The notes below the pieces were generated by a model, which made no database searches, had not been told where the DNA came from, and saw only the letters and a program-made list of their open reading frames with translations. This document shows positions 1-10,169 of a stretch of DNA of 64,000 nucleotides, one piece after another (within the stretch, counting starts at the first letter, position 1; each line of letters begins with the position of its first letter). A program made the translations under genes and the position numbers. Origin of the DNA: Prorocentrum cordatum (taxonomy: Eukaryota > Sar > Dinophyceae > Prorocentrales > Prorocentraceae); the NCBI GenBank assembly GCA_963575745.1, contig CAUYUJ010020518.1:1-64000 (forward strand). The letters run 5' to 3'.

Positions 1-922
1 AACGATGTGACAGATGCAGATCATAAACGAGGGCTTGGGGGATGCGGGTAAAGGCGAGGAGGCGAGAGGAATGGGGGAGGGGTGGTATGAGGAAGTATCG
101 GCTACGGCGCAACAAACAAGGATCATGGTCAATGTACGCCTTAAGAACAATTAGGGTAGTCTTGGAAGCTCGTTTCCTATGATTGGGGTTTGGCCATCAT
201 TCACCTTCCCTGCCTGGTTCTCACCATCTCTATCCTCGTGGACCTCATCCGTGCCATCCTCATCACGATCCTTGCCATCCCACTCCGCAGCATCGCCCTC
301 CTCCACTTCCTCGACTGTCCCTGCCTAGAGGCACGCTAACGTTCTGCATCGGGGCTGAGGGGAAGGAGGGGAGGTGCGGCAAGGACGTCGCGGCGCCCAA
401 TCAAGTGCCTTCGACTCCCCTGGTTCCAAGCGCACCTAACACAGGCAGGGGGCGGATCGTGACATCACAAAGGGTCTTGCCGAAAGACTCTAAGTCCCCC
501 TTCCGTCTCATGATAAATGTGCACGCGGCTGTGGATTTGACTTGCTGCGTGCCTTCGCCCACGGTTGCTTCCCTCAGATCCAGCGATTACTGTCTTAGCC
601 TACGAGGGGCCAGCATGGGGCCTCGGGGGCAGGTGGAGACGAGTGCCCGCGATGGGAGGAGGGATGCCCGATGAGGGAGGAAGAGAAGGTAGCAGGAGGG
701 ATGACAAAAGAGGAGGGGGAGGGATGCGACCGCCAGGCTCCCGAACACAAGCGGACCCCGTAAGTTCCCCCTTGTGGACCCCTGCCAGGCAAAACTTAAC
801 GCCCTCCTCTCCTCCTACATCGCAGCCTGTTTTGGCCCAACCATCCCTTGCAATCGTCATTCCGCGAGTTGCAGTGCTCGCTGTGCCCGAGAGCTTGCAG
901 ACCGGCTCCCGCCAGCTTACGG
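1..922. other. Non-coding left edge
   Basis: I see no supported gene here. The stretch alternates pyrimidine-rich (about 200-320) and purine-rich (about 640-730) segments and no open frame has protein-like composition. The purine-rich part resembles the intron at 3870-4186, so it may be an upstream intron or the 5' flank of the gene that follows. Confidence 0.5.
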
Positions 923-1834
923 ATGGGCGAGGCCGCGAGAAAGGCTCGCAAGGTGATCCAGAAATCGCTCGGCATGGGCGGCGACGGCGGGGCCGCTGAC
1001 GCTCCTGCGCCATCGAACCAGAGCGTTGCCAGCGGGGGCACCGCCATATCGCTGGGCGGGGCCTCCGCCAGGACTGCAGGAAGCAAGCGAGCTGTTGAAC
1101 AGAAGCTGAAGGAGGTCACGGACCGCCAGGCAAAAGTAGCCAGGGCACAGAGAACGGTCTGCGCCATCAACTCGTGTTCGAAAAAATTGACGGCCGCTGA
1201 GAAGAAGCGGTTCCAGATCATGTGCGGGGATCACTTTGACACCTACTCCATCGGCTACGCCTACTTGACGGACGAGGAGGTTGCCAAGCTCACCGAGACT
1301 GACGAGGGGTTTGCCAAATTCTTCGACGCAGCTCACGAGCACCGAGTGGAACAGGACGTGTACCCTTCCAAGTTTCCTGATACCGACGTCCACGTGGACA
1401 CTGCCCAGGCCGCGTCTTGCGAGAGGCGCGTCGGCTTCTACACGAGGAGCGACATCTGGGAGAAGGCGGGGTACATGCCTGAGCAGCTGCAGCACAAGTG
1501 CCAGAAATTATGGACTGAGGGAGGCCAGGAGGTCTTAGGCGTCTTGACGGAAGAGACAGAAGGTGCGCCCCGTGTTTTCGTGATCTCGCGCACGAAGACC
1601 GTTCAGAAAACGGAGTCGAAGTCTCGCAGCTCCGCCACCATCCACATGGAGCAGCCCGCCAAGATGTACGCTCAGTCCGTGAGCGGCTTGAAGGCCGAGT
1701 ACTGCCCCAGCGGTGCGCCGATCATCTCGCTCGCCACCCTTTTCGAGAGGGCCGCCAGGAAGAAGCAGATGGCAGAAGAGAAACAGCGGTTACTCGAGGA
1801 GCGGGGGATCCGAATCACATCAATGCCCATCTGA
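923..1834 (+). CDS. Hypothetical protein, probable 5' exon of a multi-exon gene
   Basis: This is an open frame with ordinary protein composition and GC-rich third positions. I chose the ATG at 923, which opens a Lys/Arg-rich N-terminus (MGEAARKARK); upstream codons look non-coding. After a Gly/Ala/Ser-rich linker (about residues 18-50) comes a charged helical stretch (SKRAVEQKLKEVTDRQAKVA), a mixed globular region with single Cys residues, and a Lys/Glu-rich C-terminal helix (RKKQMAEEKQRLLEERG). The frame ends with TGA at 1832-1834. The neighbouring frame that starts near 1944 has similar composition, so the stop may lie in an intron whose donor is between about 1770 and 1830; the junction cannot be fixed by eye. 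I do not recognise the family. Confidence 0.5.
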   Translation: MGEAARKARKVIQKSLGMGGDGGAADAPAPSNQSVASGGTAISLGGASARTAGSKRAVEQKLKEVTDRQAKVARAQRTVCAINSCSKKLTAAEKKRFQIMCGDHFDTYSIGYAYLTDEEVAKLTETDEGFAKFFDAAHEHRVEQDVYPSKFPDTDVHVDTAQAASCERRVGFYTRSDIWEKAGYMPEQLQHKCQKLWTEGGQEVLGVLTEETEGAPRVFVISRTKTVQKTESKSRSSATIHMEQPAKMYAQSVSGLKAEYCPSGAPIISLATLFERAARKKQMAEEKQRLLEERGIRITSMPI

Positions 1835-1943
1835 GGATGCCACCGACCCCCATCAGTTATTCCGGACCGCCTGGGCCTCGTGTCAGGGAAGGGGGGGGGG
1901 TCAGGAAGGTATAAGTATAGATGTGATCGAATCTCCCAATCAG

Positions 1944-4753
1944 GAAGAGGGTTCCATTTTCGCGGGAGACGCCGACTTCCCAGAGGAAGCCATGCGTGGG
2001 TCGACTGGGTCAGCTCCAGCAGCTGCCGCGTCATCTCCAATGGCATCGCCTCGCGGCAGCCCGAGTGCGAAGGGTGCCATGTCCGACGACCGTCGGAGCA
2101 ACCAGCAGAGCCCTCAGCAGCCTGCTGGGGGCGCAGCGGTCTCGGTGGCGGGCGACGACATCGGTCTCAGCGTGGACCTCGCCGAGCTCATGCAGACGGA
2201 CCCCGTCAAGGCGAAGTGGCAGCTCCAGGTCCACAAGGTATCCCACTCGTTGGCCCTGACAGGCAGCAAGGCTCTTGGAAGGCAAAGGAACACTCTGAGG
2301 CTCTACGCAACCGAAGCGGACCAGATGGGGCGGAGCGAGGGCGACAGCATGAGGGAGCACGCCGATCTCAACCAGGAGATCGAGAAGCTCATCTCCGAGA
2401 ATGCCTGGTTCACGATGGCGAGGCCCGCGCTCGACGAGTTGCTCTTCAAGCTCAAGGAGAAGGGCATCGACTTCCCCACCAAGGCCAAGAACGACTGCGC
2501 GGCACGTGCTATCGCGGACTGGTCGCAGAACACGACAGAGAGTCTGGAGACCCGTGTGGCCAGCCTGCTCGACATGGTCCAGGCGTGGCCGAAACCTGGG
2601 GAGGAGGCGACGTTTGACCCCTTGCAGCCTCGTGTGCGCCACATGGATGGCTCGCCGAAGGACCTCATGGCTACGATGATGGATACGGTGCTGAAGAAGG
2701 TGATCATACCGCTCCTCAAGGACGGTGCCAGCAGCTTCGACTGCTTGCTGAGGGTGATCAGGAACATCATCACTATGATCTCGCAGGCCAGCGACGAGGA
2801 GAACCTCGACTTCGAGCCCTACGAGGAGTCGGGGGACACCATGCTCTCGATGCTCCGTGGCATCGCGGTGGTCATACAGCCTGACATTGAACAGCAGCGC
2901 GAGCTCCAGGCCACCAACAAAGACTTCGACAAGCTTCAGGCGGCCTCTGCGAACCTGCAGCCAGGCGAACTCAGCGTCATCGCAACGATGAAGCAGAACG
3001 GCCACTACAAGACCCTCCTTGCGGAATACATGCGTTGCAAGCCCCACTATGATGATATCATGCCCCGCTTGGCTGAGAGCCAGAAGCAGCTGACGGAGCT
3101 CGAGATCACCCGAGGGTTCCAGGACAACAGCCTCATCGTGCTGAATGCTTGGAAGACGAAGCTCGGAGCGGAGAATAAGATACGCAGTGCCCAACTCAAA
3201 AGCATGTCAGACTGCCTCGAGACCTCTACCATGGCAGTGCTGACAGATGCGCTCGACTCCGTCAAGAAGAATACGCTTCCACAGAATATGGCAGCCAACT
3301 TGAGGGAGCTGCTCACGACGTGTAAGGATGCCAAGTTCGATATCCCCTTCGCCGACGAGCTCAACGCTTTCGTAGAGGCCGCTTCTAAGAGACAGACGGT
3401 GGACAGCCATACCACCAGCTTCTGCGACGCCATGGGCTCGTTCAGCTTCACGGCCCCTCGCGACGCCCGCCAGGGGGCTGTAAGCAGCCTGGTCGGGATG
3501 GCCAAGACCTACATCGACTTCGGCGTGACGACGAAGAACCAGCGCGTCGAGGACGCGATCTACGCCTTCCTGGGTAACACCATGCTGCACATGGGCAAGG
3601 GCGAGGACTACAACCTCGTGGAGGGCACCTGCAGTTTCATGATGAGCCAGTGCCAGCTCTGCTCGATCCTGCTGGACGTCGTGGGTGAAGTGCGCCACGA
3701 CATGGTAGCGACCAAGACGGCCTTGAATACGCTGAGCGGCCTGCAGTGGGACTTCACCAACGTGTACAACTACATGAAGCTCGGCGACGACGCCGAAAAG
3801 CGCATCATGGCCGACAAAAGCTCCGTGGCCCTCAAGCGCTTCGTGGCGGCGAAGGAGGCCATGCTTCAGGTGGAGGGTGTTTCGTGCTGGATGTATTCCA
3901 ATCCAACTTGTGCAACGCTGCAGTTTACCCAGGGCTCCAGAGGGAGAGGGTGTAGGAAGGAGAATTATGGGAGATGAGGGAGGAGGAGTCGGAGAAAGGG
4001 CGGAATGGTCAAGATACGAGGGGTAGTAATGACGACATGCGGGGGACCAGCAGGAGGGAAGATGAGGGGGGATTCTGAGGAAGGAGTAGGATAATGTAGA
4101 TCGGGTGCGAGGGGGTCTGCTCAAGAGCAGAGTGCTCAGTGTTGCCAGTTGGACGTGGAAGCGCGTCTAGTCGGATACATCCCAAGGCGAAGGGTGACAT
4201 CTTTCCTGCGTTCTTCGAGCGCTGGTGCGACGAGGTGAATGACATGGCAGCGCAGGCTAAGGAGCTAGACTGCACTGCGCACGTTGATAAGTTCGCGAAT
4301 GCTGCCGCCAAGCTCGCTCGAGAGTTCGTCTGGGGGTGCGCCTCAGGCAAGTGGCATGACGGGCTCTCGACCGACGACCCGTCCAAGTTGCCCGACTACC
4401 ACGAGCGCGCCAAGACATCGCTCTACCCGAACTGCTCACCGTCCAAAGCGAAGACCGAGATCGACAGCTTGAATCACAGGATGGAGGCTGCGACCTCCGC
4501 CATGAAGATGCACCTTGACGTGGACGAGGGTCGCGCGGAGAAGATGGCGAGAGCGGTGGGCGTGCTCAACCGCCTGGGGATCTCGTACTGCGAAGGGATG
4601 CTGCTCATCTGCCTTCGCGACTTCGCTGACCAGCCTCTCAAGCTGAAGCGCAACGTCAAATCGCACATGTCCTTCCTGCCCAAGCCGCTTCACGGTGAGT
4701 TGCCCTTGCCGCTGTCCACGAAAGTCGAGGAGGTCACGCAGGGCAAGAAATGA
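1944..4753 (+). CDS. Hypothetical largely helical protein, two exons
   Basis: Exon B (about 1944-3869) and exon C (4187-4753) join in phase 0 across a GT-AG intron to give about 830 residues. The B start follows an AG at 1941-1943, just after an intron-like G-rich tract; an independent ATG start further on is also possible. The N-terminus is a Ser/Pro/Ala-rich, probably disordered linker. Most of the rest is predicted helical with coiled-coil character, for example LNQEIEKLISE and a DIEQQRELQATNKDFDKLQ stretch. Cys residues are scattered (SQCQLCSILLD) and I see no catalytic motif. Exon C carries GDIFPAFFERWCDEVNDMA and ends in TGA after a Lys-rich tail. It probably continues the exon at 923-1834. 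I do not recognise the family and give no function. Confidence 0.6.
3870..4186 (+). other. Probable spliceosomal intron (317 nt, GT-AG)
   Basis: The preceding codons end in CAG with the donor GTGGAG, and the acceptor reads CCCAAG before GCGAAGGGT. Removing the segment joins the two open frames without a shift. The left frame otherwise runs into G/R-rich non-protein sequence before its stop. The interior is strongly purine-rich. Confidence 0.65.
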
Positions 4754-5104
4754 TGAGTTCTTGTGGGATGCCCACGCAGTTCGCCAGCAGTTTCGCCAGC
4801 CTCATATTTAAGTAGAAGCCTGGATGCAGGAACGTGCGAGTTGCTCGAGATGCTGCGATTCCTGTTTGCAGCTGCTTTGTTATGTTTGCGCTTAGGTTGG
4901 GTGCGAGCGGTTGCGCAGCGTGCCCCAGTGTGCTTTTGTTCTTCATGAGAGGTGGGTCGACGAGGGGGAGCGGCACACACGCCGCGCACGTAATGCAGGC
5001 AACATCGCACGACGATCGGGAGGGCTATGGTGCACGCGAGCTTTTCGATTCCAGCGCCTGCCTGCCCAACCGCAGTGACACAAACACACACAACACTGCA
5101 TAAT
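4754..5104. other. Spacer between host gene and retrotransposon
   Basis: I see no gene. The sequence runs from the stop of the upstream gene to the outer boundary of the tyrosine-recombinase element and would contain the host gene's 3' UTR. Confidence 0.4.
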
Positions 5105-5211
5105 CATGCTAGTGATTGTTTTTCGGTGGTGCAATCTGATACCGAATGGATTCCGCCAAGGTTCTCGAGAGCCGTCAGACGTGCAAGACAGAAGCCAGAA
5201 TACAAAAATCC
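5105..5211 (-). repeat. Split direct repeat B, outer copy (B2)
   Basis: This 107-bp segment matches 5378-5484 along its whole length as read by eye. It forms the 3' end of the element (minus sense) and is bounded by CAT at 5105-5107. Confidence 0.9.
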
Positions 5212-5286
5212 GCTTCCCGTTAGGGGGTAGAAGGAGGTGAAAGGTTTGTGCACTATGTACACAGGTCCAGGGTGGCCGAGGGCGGG

Positions 5287-5380
5287 CAAGCTTGAGCCCA
5301 GGCAGTTATGGAAACGGGTGATAACTGCAGGGGTGCAACAGACTAAACACTCATAGCAAGACCGTGCATCGCACAAACAT
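5287..5380 (-). repeat. Split direct repeat A, inner copy (A2)
   Basis: This 94-bp segment matches 12159-12252. It shares the CAT at 5378-5380 with the adjoining B1 copy, so the two repeat classes overlap by exactly 3 bp. Confidence 0.9.
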
Positions 5381-5484
5381 GCTAGTGATTGTTTTTCGGT
5401 GGTGCAATCTGATACCGAATGGATTCCGCCAAGGTTCTCGAGAGCCGTCAGACGTGCAAGACAGAAGCCAGAATACAAAAATCC
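5378..5484 (-). repeat. Split direct repeat B, inner copy (B1)
   Basis: This is the 107-bp partner of 5105-5211, directly downstream of the methyltransferase ORF in minus sense. Its outer edge is the CAT shared with A2. Confidence 0.9.
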
Positions 5485-5618
5485 AAACTCTTTGGCACAG
5501 TCGAAGTTCTCAGCGCAGCGGTACCCAGACCATTGCCGCACGGAGGTGCGGGAAGGCGTCAACCCTGATGTAGTGCGAGGAAGCCTCGAAGAAAACGAAG
5601 AACGCAGCACTGCACATA

Positions 5619-6352
5619 TTACAAGTCGAGTAGGATCTTTGCGAGGAACTTTGCCAGACGATAAGGATATTGGGCGGCCCTCGAGGTCATCGTTTTACCC
5701 TCCAGAATCAAATGTTTATGACCAGGACGGAACGAGCAGAAACCATGCTTCCCGTGGCATCTGAGGCGATCCGGGAAAATGATAGCCAGGTTGCCTGACT
5801 CGGTAGGGCAGCCGATGACAATGCGCGTGGATTTCCTCCAATGAGCACCGAAAGCGCACTGATGCAGGTCTATAGCCCACGAGTGCGGAAGAACATGAGC
5901 GGCTACATTATCTTGCCGCCACAAGTACGAGCCCATTGGATTCTCCATAGCATAAGGGATCTTGAAATGAACGCACAACCGAATGATGTAGACTGCGACA
6001 GATAAACATAAGTTTCCAATCTTTACTGTTTCACGATCATGGGCTCGCAATCGTGGTAGGCCCTGAGGAAACTGGGCACTCCTGACGGGGTACCTGTTCC
6101 GGGCCAGCGAGAAGGGCGCGCACGGAGGCGCAATCATCACAGCACGAATGAGACCACGGCGAAAATGATCCTCGATGATGCGGAGGTTGGCAGCACTGCA
6201 CACATCCTGATCAGCACCCTGCCGAAGGTCTAAGCTGATGGCAGGTACCCCCAGCTTGCGAGCCCACGCGGCGACCCCTCCACCACCGGCGAAGAGATCC
6301 AGGAGATACGGAGCCTTCTGCGCCTTGAGCACGGCGCAGGCGGCGGCCTTGC
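5619..6352 (-). CDS. C5-methyltransferase-like domain of the YR retrotransposon
   Basis: The last 230 residues of the 1516-codon frame opened at 10169 form a SAM-methyltransferase-like fold. Visible are motif I (LLDLFAGGGG), an acidic residue after the next strand (ISLDLRQ), motif IV with the catalytic-type Pro-Cys (APPCAPFS), and a motif VI-like AMENP. A distal KSTRIVIGC could match the C5 motif VIII Arg. The PPC and EN pair point to a cytosine-C5 enzyme rather than the Dam-like N6A domain known in some DIRS elements. No clear target-recognition domain is visible, and a Cys/His-rich segment (CHGKHGFC) follows. The region is in frame with RT/RNase H but not with the recombinase between them, so a frameshift or separate initiation is needed. 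It may methylate element or host DNA (inference), or it may be inactive. Confidence 0.7.
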
Positions 6353-7813
6353 TCAGGCCGTGGGGCGCTGGGATGCTGGAACGGGTGCGGGGCGGCCGTG
6401 AAGGATGACATCCTCCATCACCCTCAGAGCAGCCACGCAGAACGACTTTGTGAGCTCCGACAGGCCTTCCCACGACTCGTTCAGCCTGCCCGCCTTCTCG
6501 TAGCGCTTGACCGAGGTGAGTGTGGCCCAGCGCCCGCGTTTCTGGACCTCCTCTTGAGTCCGGCGGTTCGAGGCCCTGTCCAGGCTTGCCCCGGAGTGCC
6601 TCCCCTGGTAGGGCACCGCGTCGACCCCGATGTTGTGAGCCGCCCGCCTGAACAGCGCCAAGAACTGCGGGTAGGTCAGGCCGAGCAGCGGCTGAGACGA
6701 CCCTCGATCGCGAAGGGCCCGGTAGATGTGATGCATCCAGGCCATCCTTCCTGAATCGATCGGGATCGAGTCGTCCGACGACCCCGTCTTGCTGCGCGCC
6801 GTGCCGCTCTCCGGGAAGAGGAGCAGCACCCAGTTGTCCACGGCGTGGCTGCAAGGTGGCAGGAACGAGTTCGACGTCAGCCCCAGCATCTCGCCGGGTC
6901 GAAGATAGCACTCCACCATGATGAGCACCATCACCCCGGCGAGAGGAGCGCCCAGCCTGGCCAACTCGACCGCGATGCCCGCCCATATCGCGAACACCAA
7001 GGGCTTCCGCGATCTTGATGGGCTGAGCCGCTTCCAACCTTTGAGAGTACGAAGGGCACGTGGCATGTAGAGGCCACCAGCCTTCCCATAGTCCGGGTGG
7101 AAGAACATCATTGCAGCAATGAGCTTCTCTCCACGCCAGCTCTTGACCCCCTCGAGGAAGAGCTTGTTCATGTACTCGACCAACTTTACGTCCAGCACGG
7201 CCGACGCGGGCATGGCTGTCAGCAAGAAGCCTGCCCAGGCACAGAACGCGAGGGCGCACTCTCGGTAGGTCTCCAGCGACCTGGCCCCCACCGAGCGCTT
7301 CTCCAAGTAGCTCAGCCCCGTGTTGTGGCCGTGCCTCCAGATGTCGCCGCCGCGGGCCTGGATGGCCCTGCGGACGCGAGCCTTGCCCCGAAGCTCGAGG
7401 TTCCGGCGCGAGGCGGTCACCACCCGCCGCTCCTCCACGTCGCTGCTCTCGTAGCTCTGTGAGGCGCCCGCGTCCACGGCCGCCGCGGGGACGCCGGCGC
7501 TTGCTGGAATCAGCTTGCCCGCCGGCGTCTCGAGGAAGGCCTCCACGGTGTCCGTCTGCGCCGGGCAGCGCGGCGGGGCGGCAGCCACGAGCCTCGCATC
7601 CAGGCCCTGGGACGCGTCCAGCACACGCGCTCGCCTCGCCGGCGGGGCCGCCGCAGAGCTGCTCGCGCCCGCCCCCGGGCTCAGGGTGCGCACTCTGCAA
7701 GGCGCATTCGCCGCCGGCTCCTGCAGGGAGCCCGCGGCCGGCGCCCGCGGCGGCAGGCTCTCGCGCTGCAGCGTCCGCTGGCGGCCCGGCGAGGCCGGCT
7801 GGGCCCCCTCCAT
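6353..7813 (-). CDS. Tyrosine recombinase of the YR retrotransposon
   Basis: A 486-residue ORF with an ATG at 7813, just after the RNase H domain but in a different frame. The first ~135 residues are a low-complexity Ala/Pro/Arg linker. A core-binding region (about 160-270) follows, then the catalytic domain: Arg in CYLRPGEM (R305), the box RHSGAS (H406), RGRW (R428, W429) and the nucleophile in SVKRYEK (Y438). The second Arg of the usual HxxR box is not evident; other dinoflagellate elements may share this. It should resolve or integrate the circular cDNA at the 3-bp core shared by the split repeats. The ORF is intact and ends about 40 nt before the methyltransferase motif I. Confidence 0.85.
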   Translation of the reverse strand: MEGAQPASPGRQRTLQRESLPPRAPAAGSLQEPAANAPCRVRTLSPGAGASSSAAAPPARRARVLDASQGLDARLVAAAPPRCPAQTDTVEAFLETPAGKLIPASAGVPAAAVDAGASQSYESSDVEERRVVTASRRNLELRGKARVRRAIQARGGDIWRHGHNTGLSYLEKRSVGARSLETYRECALAFCAWAGFLLTAMPASAVLDVKLVEYMNKLFLEGVKSWRGEKLIAAMMFFHPDYGKAGGLYMPRALRTLKGWKRLSPSRSRKPLVFAIWAGIAVELARLGAPLAGVMVLIMVECYLRPGEMLGLTSNSFLPPCSHAVDNWVLLLFPESGTARSKTGSSDDSIPIDSGRMAWMHHIYRALRDRGSSQPLLGLTYPQFLALFRRAAHNIGVDAVPYQGRHSGASLDRASNRRTQEEVQKRGRWATLTSVKRYEKAGRLNESWEGLSELTKSFCVAALRVMEDVILHGRPAPVPASQRPTA

Positions 7814-10169
7814 CGCACTGCCGCGAGGAGCCTGAGGACACGGGACCCGAAGCCTGGTTTGAGCCTAAATGGGATACGAGGGTCTTGGAGCTGTCATATT
7901 CTGGATCAAACTTCCGACTGCCTTCATCGCCAGAGTTGAACTCGCTTGGTATCCATCGGACAACAAATCTGATGTTTCTCGCCAGACAGAGCGCAGCAAA
8001 ACGTCGGACCTGAATTAGCAGCCGAAAATCCCTGGACCTGAAACGACAAAAACAGAGCACTACCGAGAGATTGTCCCCCAGTAGGAGGACGCGGCAGTCT
8101 TTGACTGGCTGAGAATGGGCCGCACGAGAGGCAGCCTTCACCAGTGCTCTGGCCTCAAGCCTCAGAATATCGTCAGCAAAAACCCAGCGATCTGCCATCA
8201 CGGTCTTCCAGTGGGAATCGTGAAGCAGCTCATGCGGGACCTCGGGGAACCCCGGGTCGCACTCCCAGCGCTCGCTGTTGAGGATGTCCAGCAGCTCGGA
8301 GTCGAGCCGCCTCGGCGCCCCCTCGGCGTCGCGGACAACCTCGCCCGTCTCTGAGTTCAAAAGAAACCCGGCACTCTCGAAGGCGTGCTGACGAGCCAGA
8401 CCAGCGCCCAAACGCCACCGACTCAGCTCCGAGATGCGGCCGACTAGAGCCACCTGGGCAGAGTCGAACTCCGCCTCTGCGACGCCGTATCCGTAAAGGC
8501 TGGCGTCCGACGAGTAAACGAAAGGCATCCAGTCGCGGTCCCAGCGAGCCTCGAGCATCACCATCAATCCCAAGAAGCACTCCAGTTCCTCTCGAACAGT
8601 GGGCCAAAGGACTGAAAAGGTGTGATAGCTGCTCGTCACGAAAGCGTACACTGCGTGAAAGATAGACAGCAGCTCGCGCCGAACCAAAGCCATGAACGTC
8701 ATGTGGCCCAGCACCATCTCGAGCTGCCACCCGGCAACCTTGCGCTGCCTGAGGAGACATCGCAGGCCCTTCCGCACGGCTGCGAACCTCTCGTCCGTAG
8801 GCCGCGTGCAGAGCCTCGCTCCATCCAGGTGGCAGCCCAGTGTACGACCACCTCCCACGTGAAGTTCAACCTCATGAAACTTGAGATGGTCACGATCGAA
8901 ATCGGTCTGGGCTTCGTGAAGGGCTGAGCGGACGGCGGTATCCGACAAGCCAAGGACGCCGGCGTTGTCGACGTACATGAAGTGGCCGAGGTTCTCACTA
9001 TGTGGCCCGTGGCGAAGGACAAGAGGCGGCCCTCGATCACTGAGCCGCAAGCTCTTTGCCAAGGACGGCTGCCGATCGAGCCGCGACTGGTTGGCCGCCT
9101 GCGCGAAGAAGAGCGACCATGAGAAGCCCATCGGCAAGCTCTGACTCATGGGCCGCACCATCTCCGAGTCGCCAGCCGCCTGACCCTCGATGAGGGTCTC
9201 GCCTGTGGCAGAGGCTAGCAGCGGCGGCCAGCAGAAGTAGCGCCGAATGTCGCCGTCCAGCTTCATCCGGTGGAAGCAGTCGGCGACGTCGCCGACCCCC
9301 AGGACAACGCGCAGCTCGCTGAGGTCCCCCTCCTTAAGCACCGGCACCTCGATGCGGCCAAGCCCTTCACCTGACAGCAAGTCGACACCAGGCGGGGGAC
9401 GAAAAAGAGCATTGCTGCGTCTACAGTCCACGATGAGGCGCAGGCGCTCACCATCCTTCTTCTTTACAAAAAACAGTCCAAGAACGCTCAAAGGTCGTCG
9501 GGTCAAAGTCACGAGCCCGATCCTGAGCGCTCGTCTCACGAACTTCGCATAGCTCCGAGGACGTTGGAGCAGCAGAGGGTCAGTATGACAACCAGGAAGT
9601 CCATGAAGCTCTCGTATTAGTGCCGCCTCACGAGGGGGAAGCAGCATCTTGGTGGAGTACTCCTCGAGAAAAATCCTCGCCTCCGCAGGTAGCATCTGGG
9701 CCAGACTGGGGGCGTCCAGGACGCAGTCCGGCAAGCTGACCCGCGAGTACTCGTAGGAGCCCATGCTGGTAGAGCCAAGGGGAGCGTAGCCCGCCTTGCC
9801 CTTCAGAAGCTTGGCCAAAGCCTCCTGCTCTGTGATGGCGCTGTCAACGTCAATCCAGCGACGAGCCGCCGAGAAGACGCGCTGCTGCACATCGGCCCTG
9901 ATGAGATCCATCTTGCGCTGGCTAACGCTCCCCTCGGGCGCCGTGCCACTGCGATGCTCACCACCGTGCAGGTAATTCAAGCTCTTGCAGGCTGCGTTGC
10001 CGTCTCGCAGCCAGCGGCGCCGCTGACCAGGCGTCAGGCCGTCGCACCAGTCGTCAGGGAGCGCCGCCAACGGGGCTATGGGCAGGCAGGCCGACCCACG
10101 GAGCCCCGAACTGCCCTTGGTTCTGCGGGAGACGGTCGGGCACCCGCCTCCCTCGGCCTCGGGCGTCAT
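7814..10169 (-). CDS. Reverse transcriptase-RNase H (DIRS type)
   Basis: The ATG at 10169 overlaps the gag-like stop as ATGA, which suggests coupled re-initiation. The RT spans about residues 225-450: LFFVKKKDG and LIVDCRRSN (fingers), GVGDVADCFHRM (motif A, acidic residues 294 and 297), SLPMGFSWS (motif B) and MYVDNAG (motif C, D401). RNase H follows at about 548-760 with SSDASLYGYG (D555), LEARALV (E672), LLGDNLSV (D699) and SGDEGSR. True coding ends near 7860; the frame then stays open through about 490 Ala/Arg/Gly-rich codons opposite the recombinase frame before entering the methyltransferase. That open stretch is probably a by-product of GC content. No stop interrupts the catalytic regions. 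Confidence 0.85.

Noticed and set aside
5105-5484. LTR of a Ty3/copia-type element
   Set aside because: The repeat order is split (A-ORFs-BA-B), there is no integrase or protease, and a tyrosine recombinase is present.
6400-7860. Middle third of the 1516-codon frame as coding
   Set aside because: It is Ala/Gly/Arg-rich and lies opposite the recombinase frame, which has all expected motifs.
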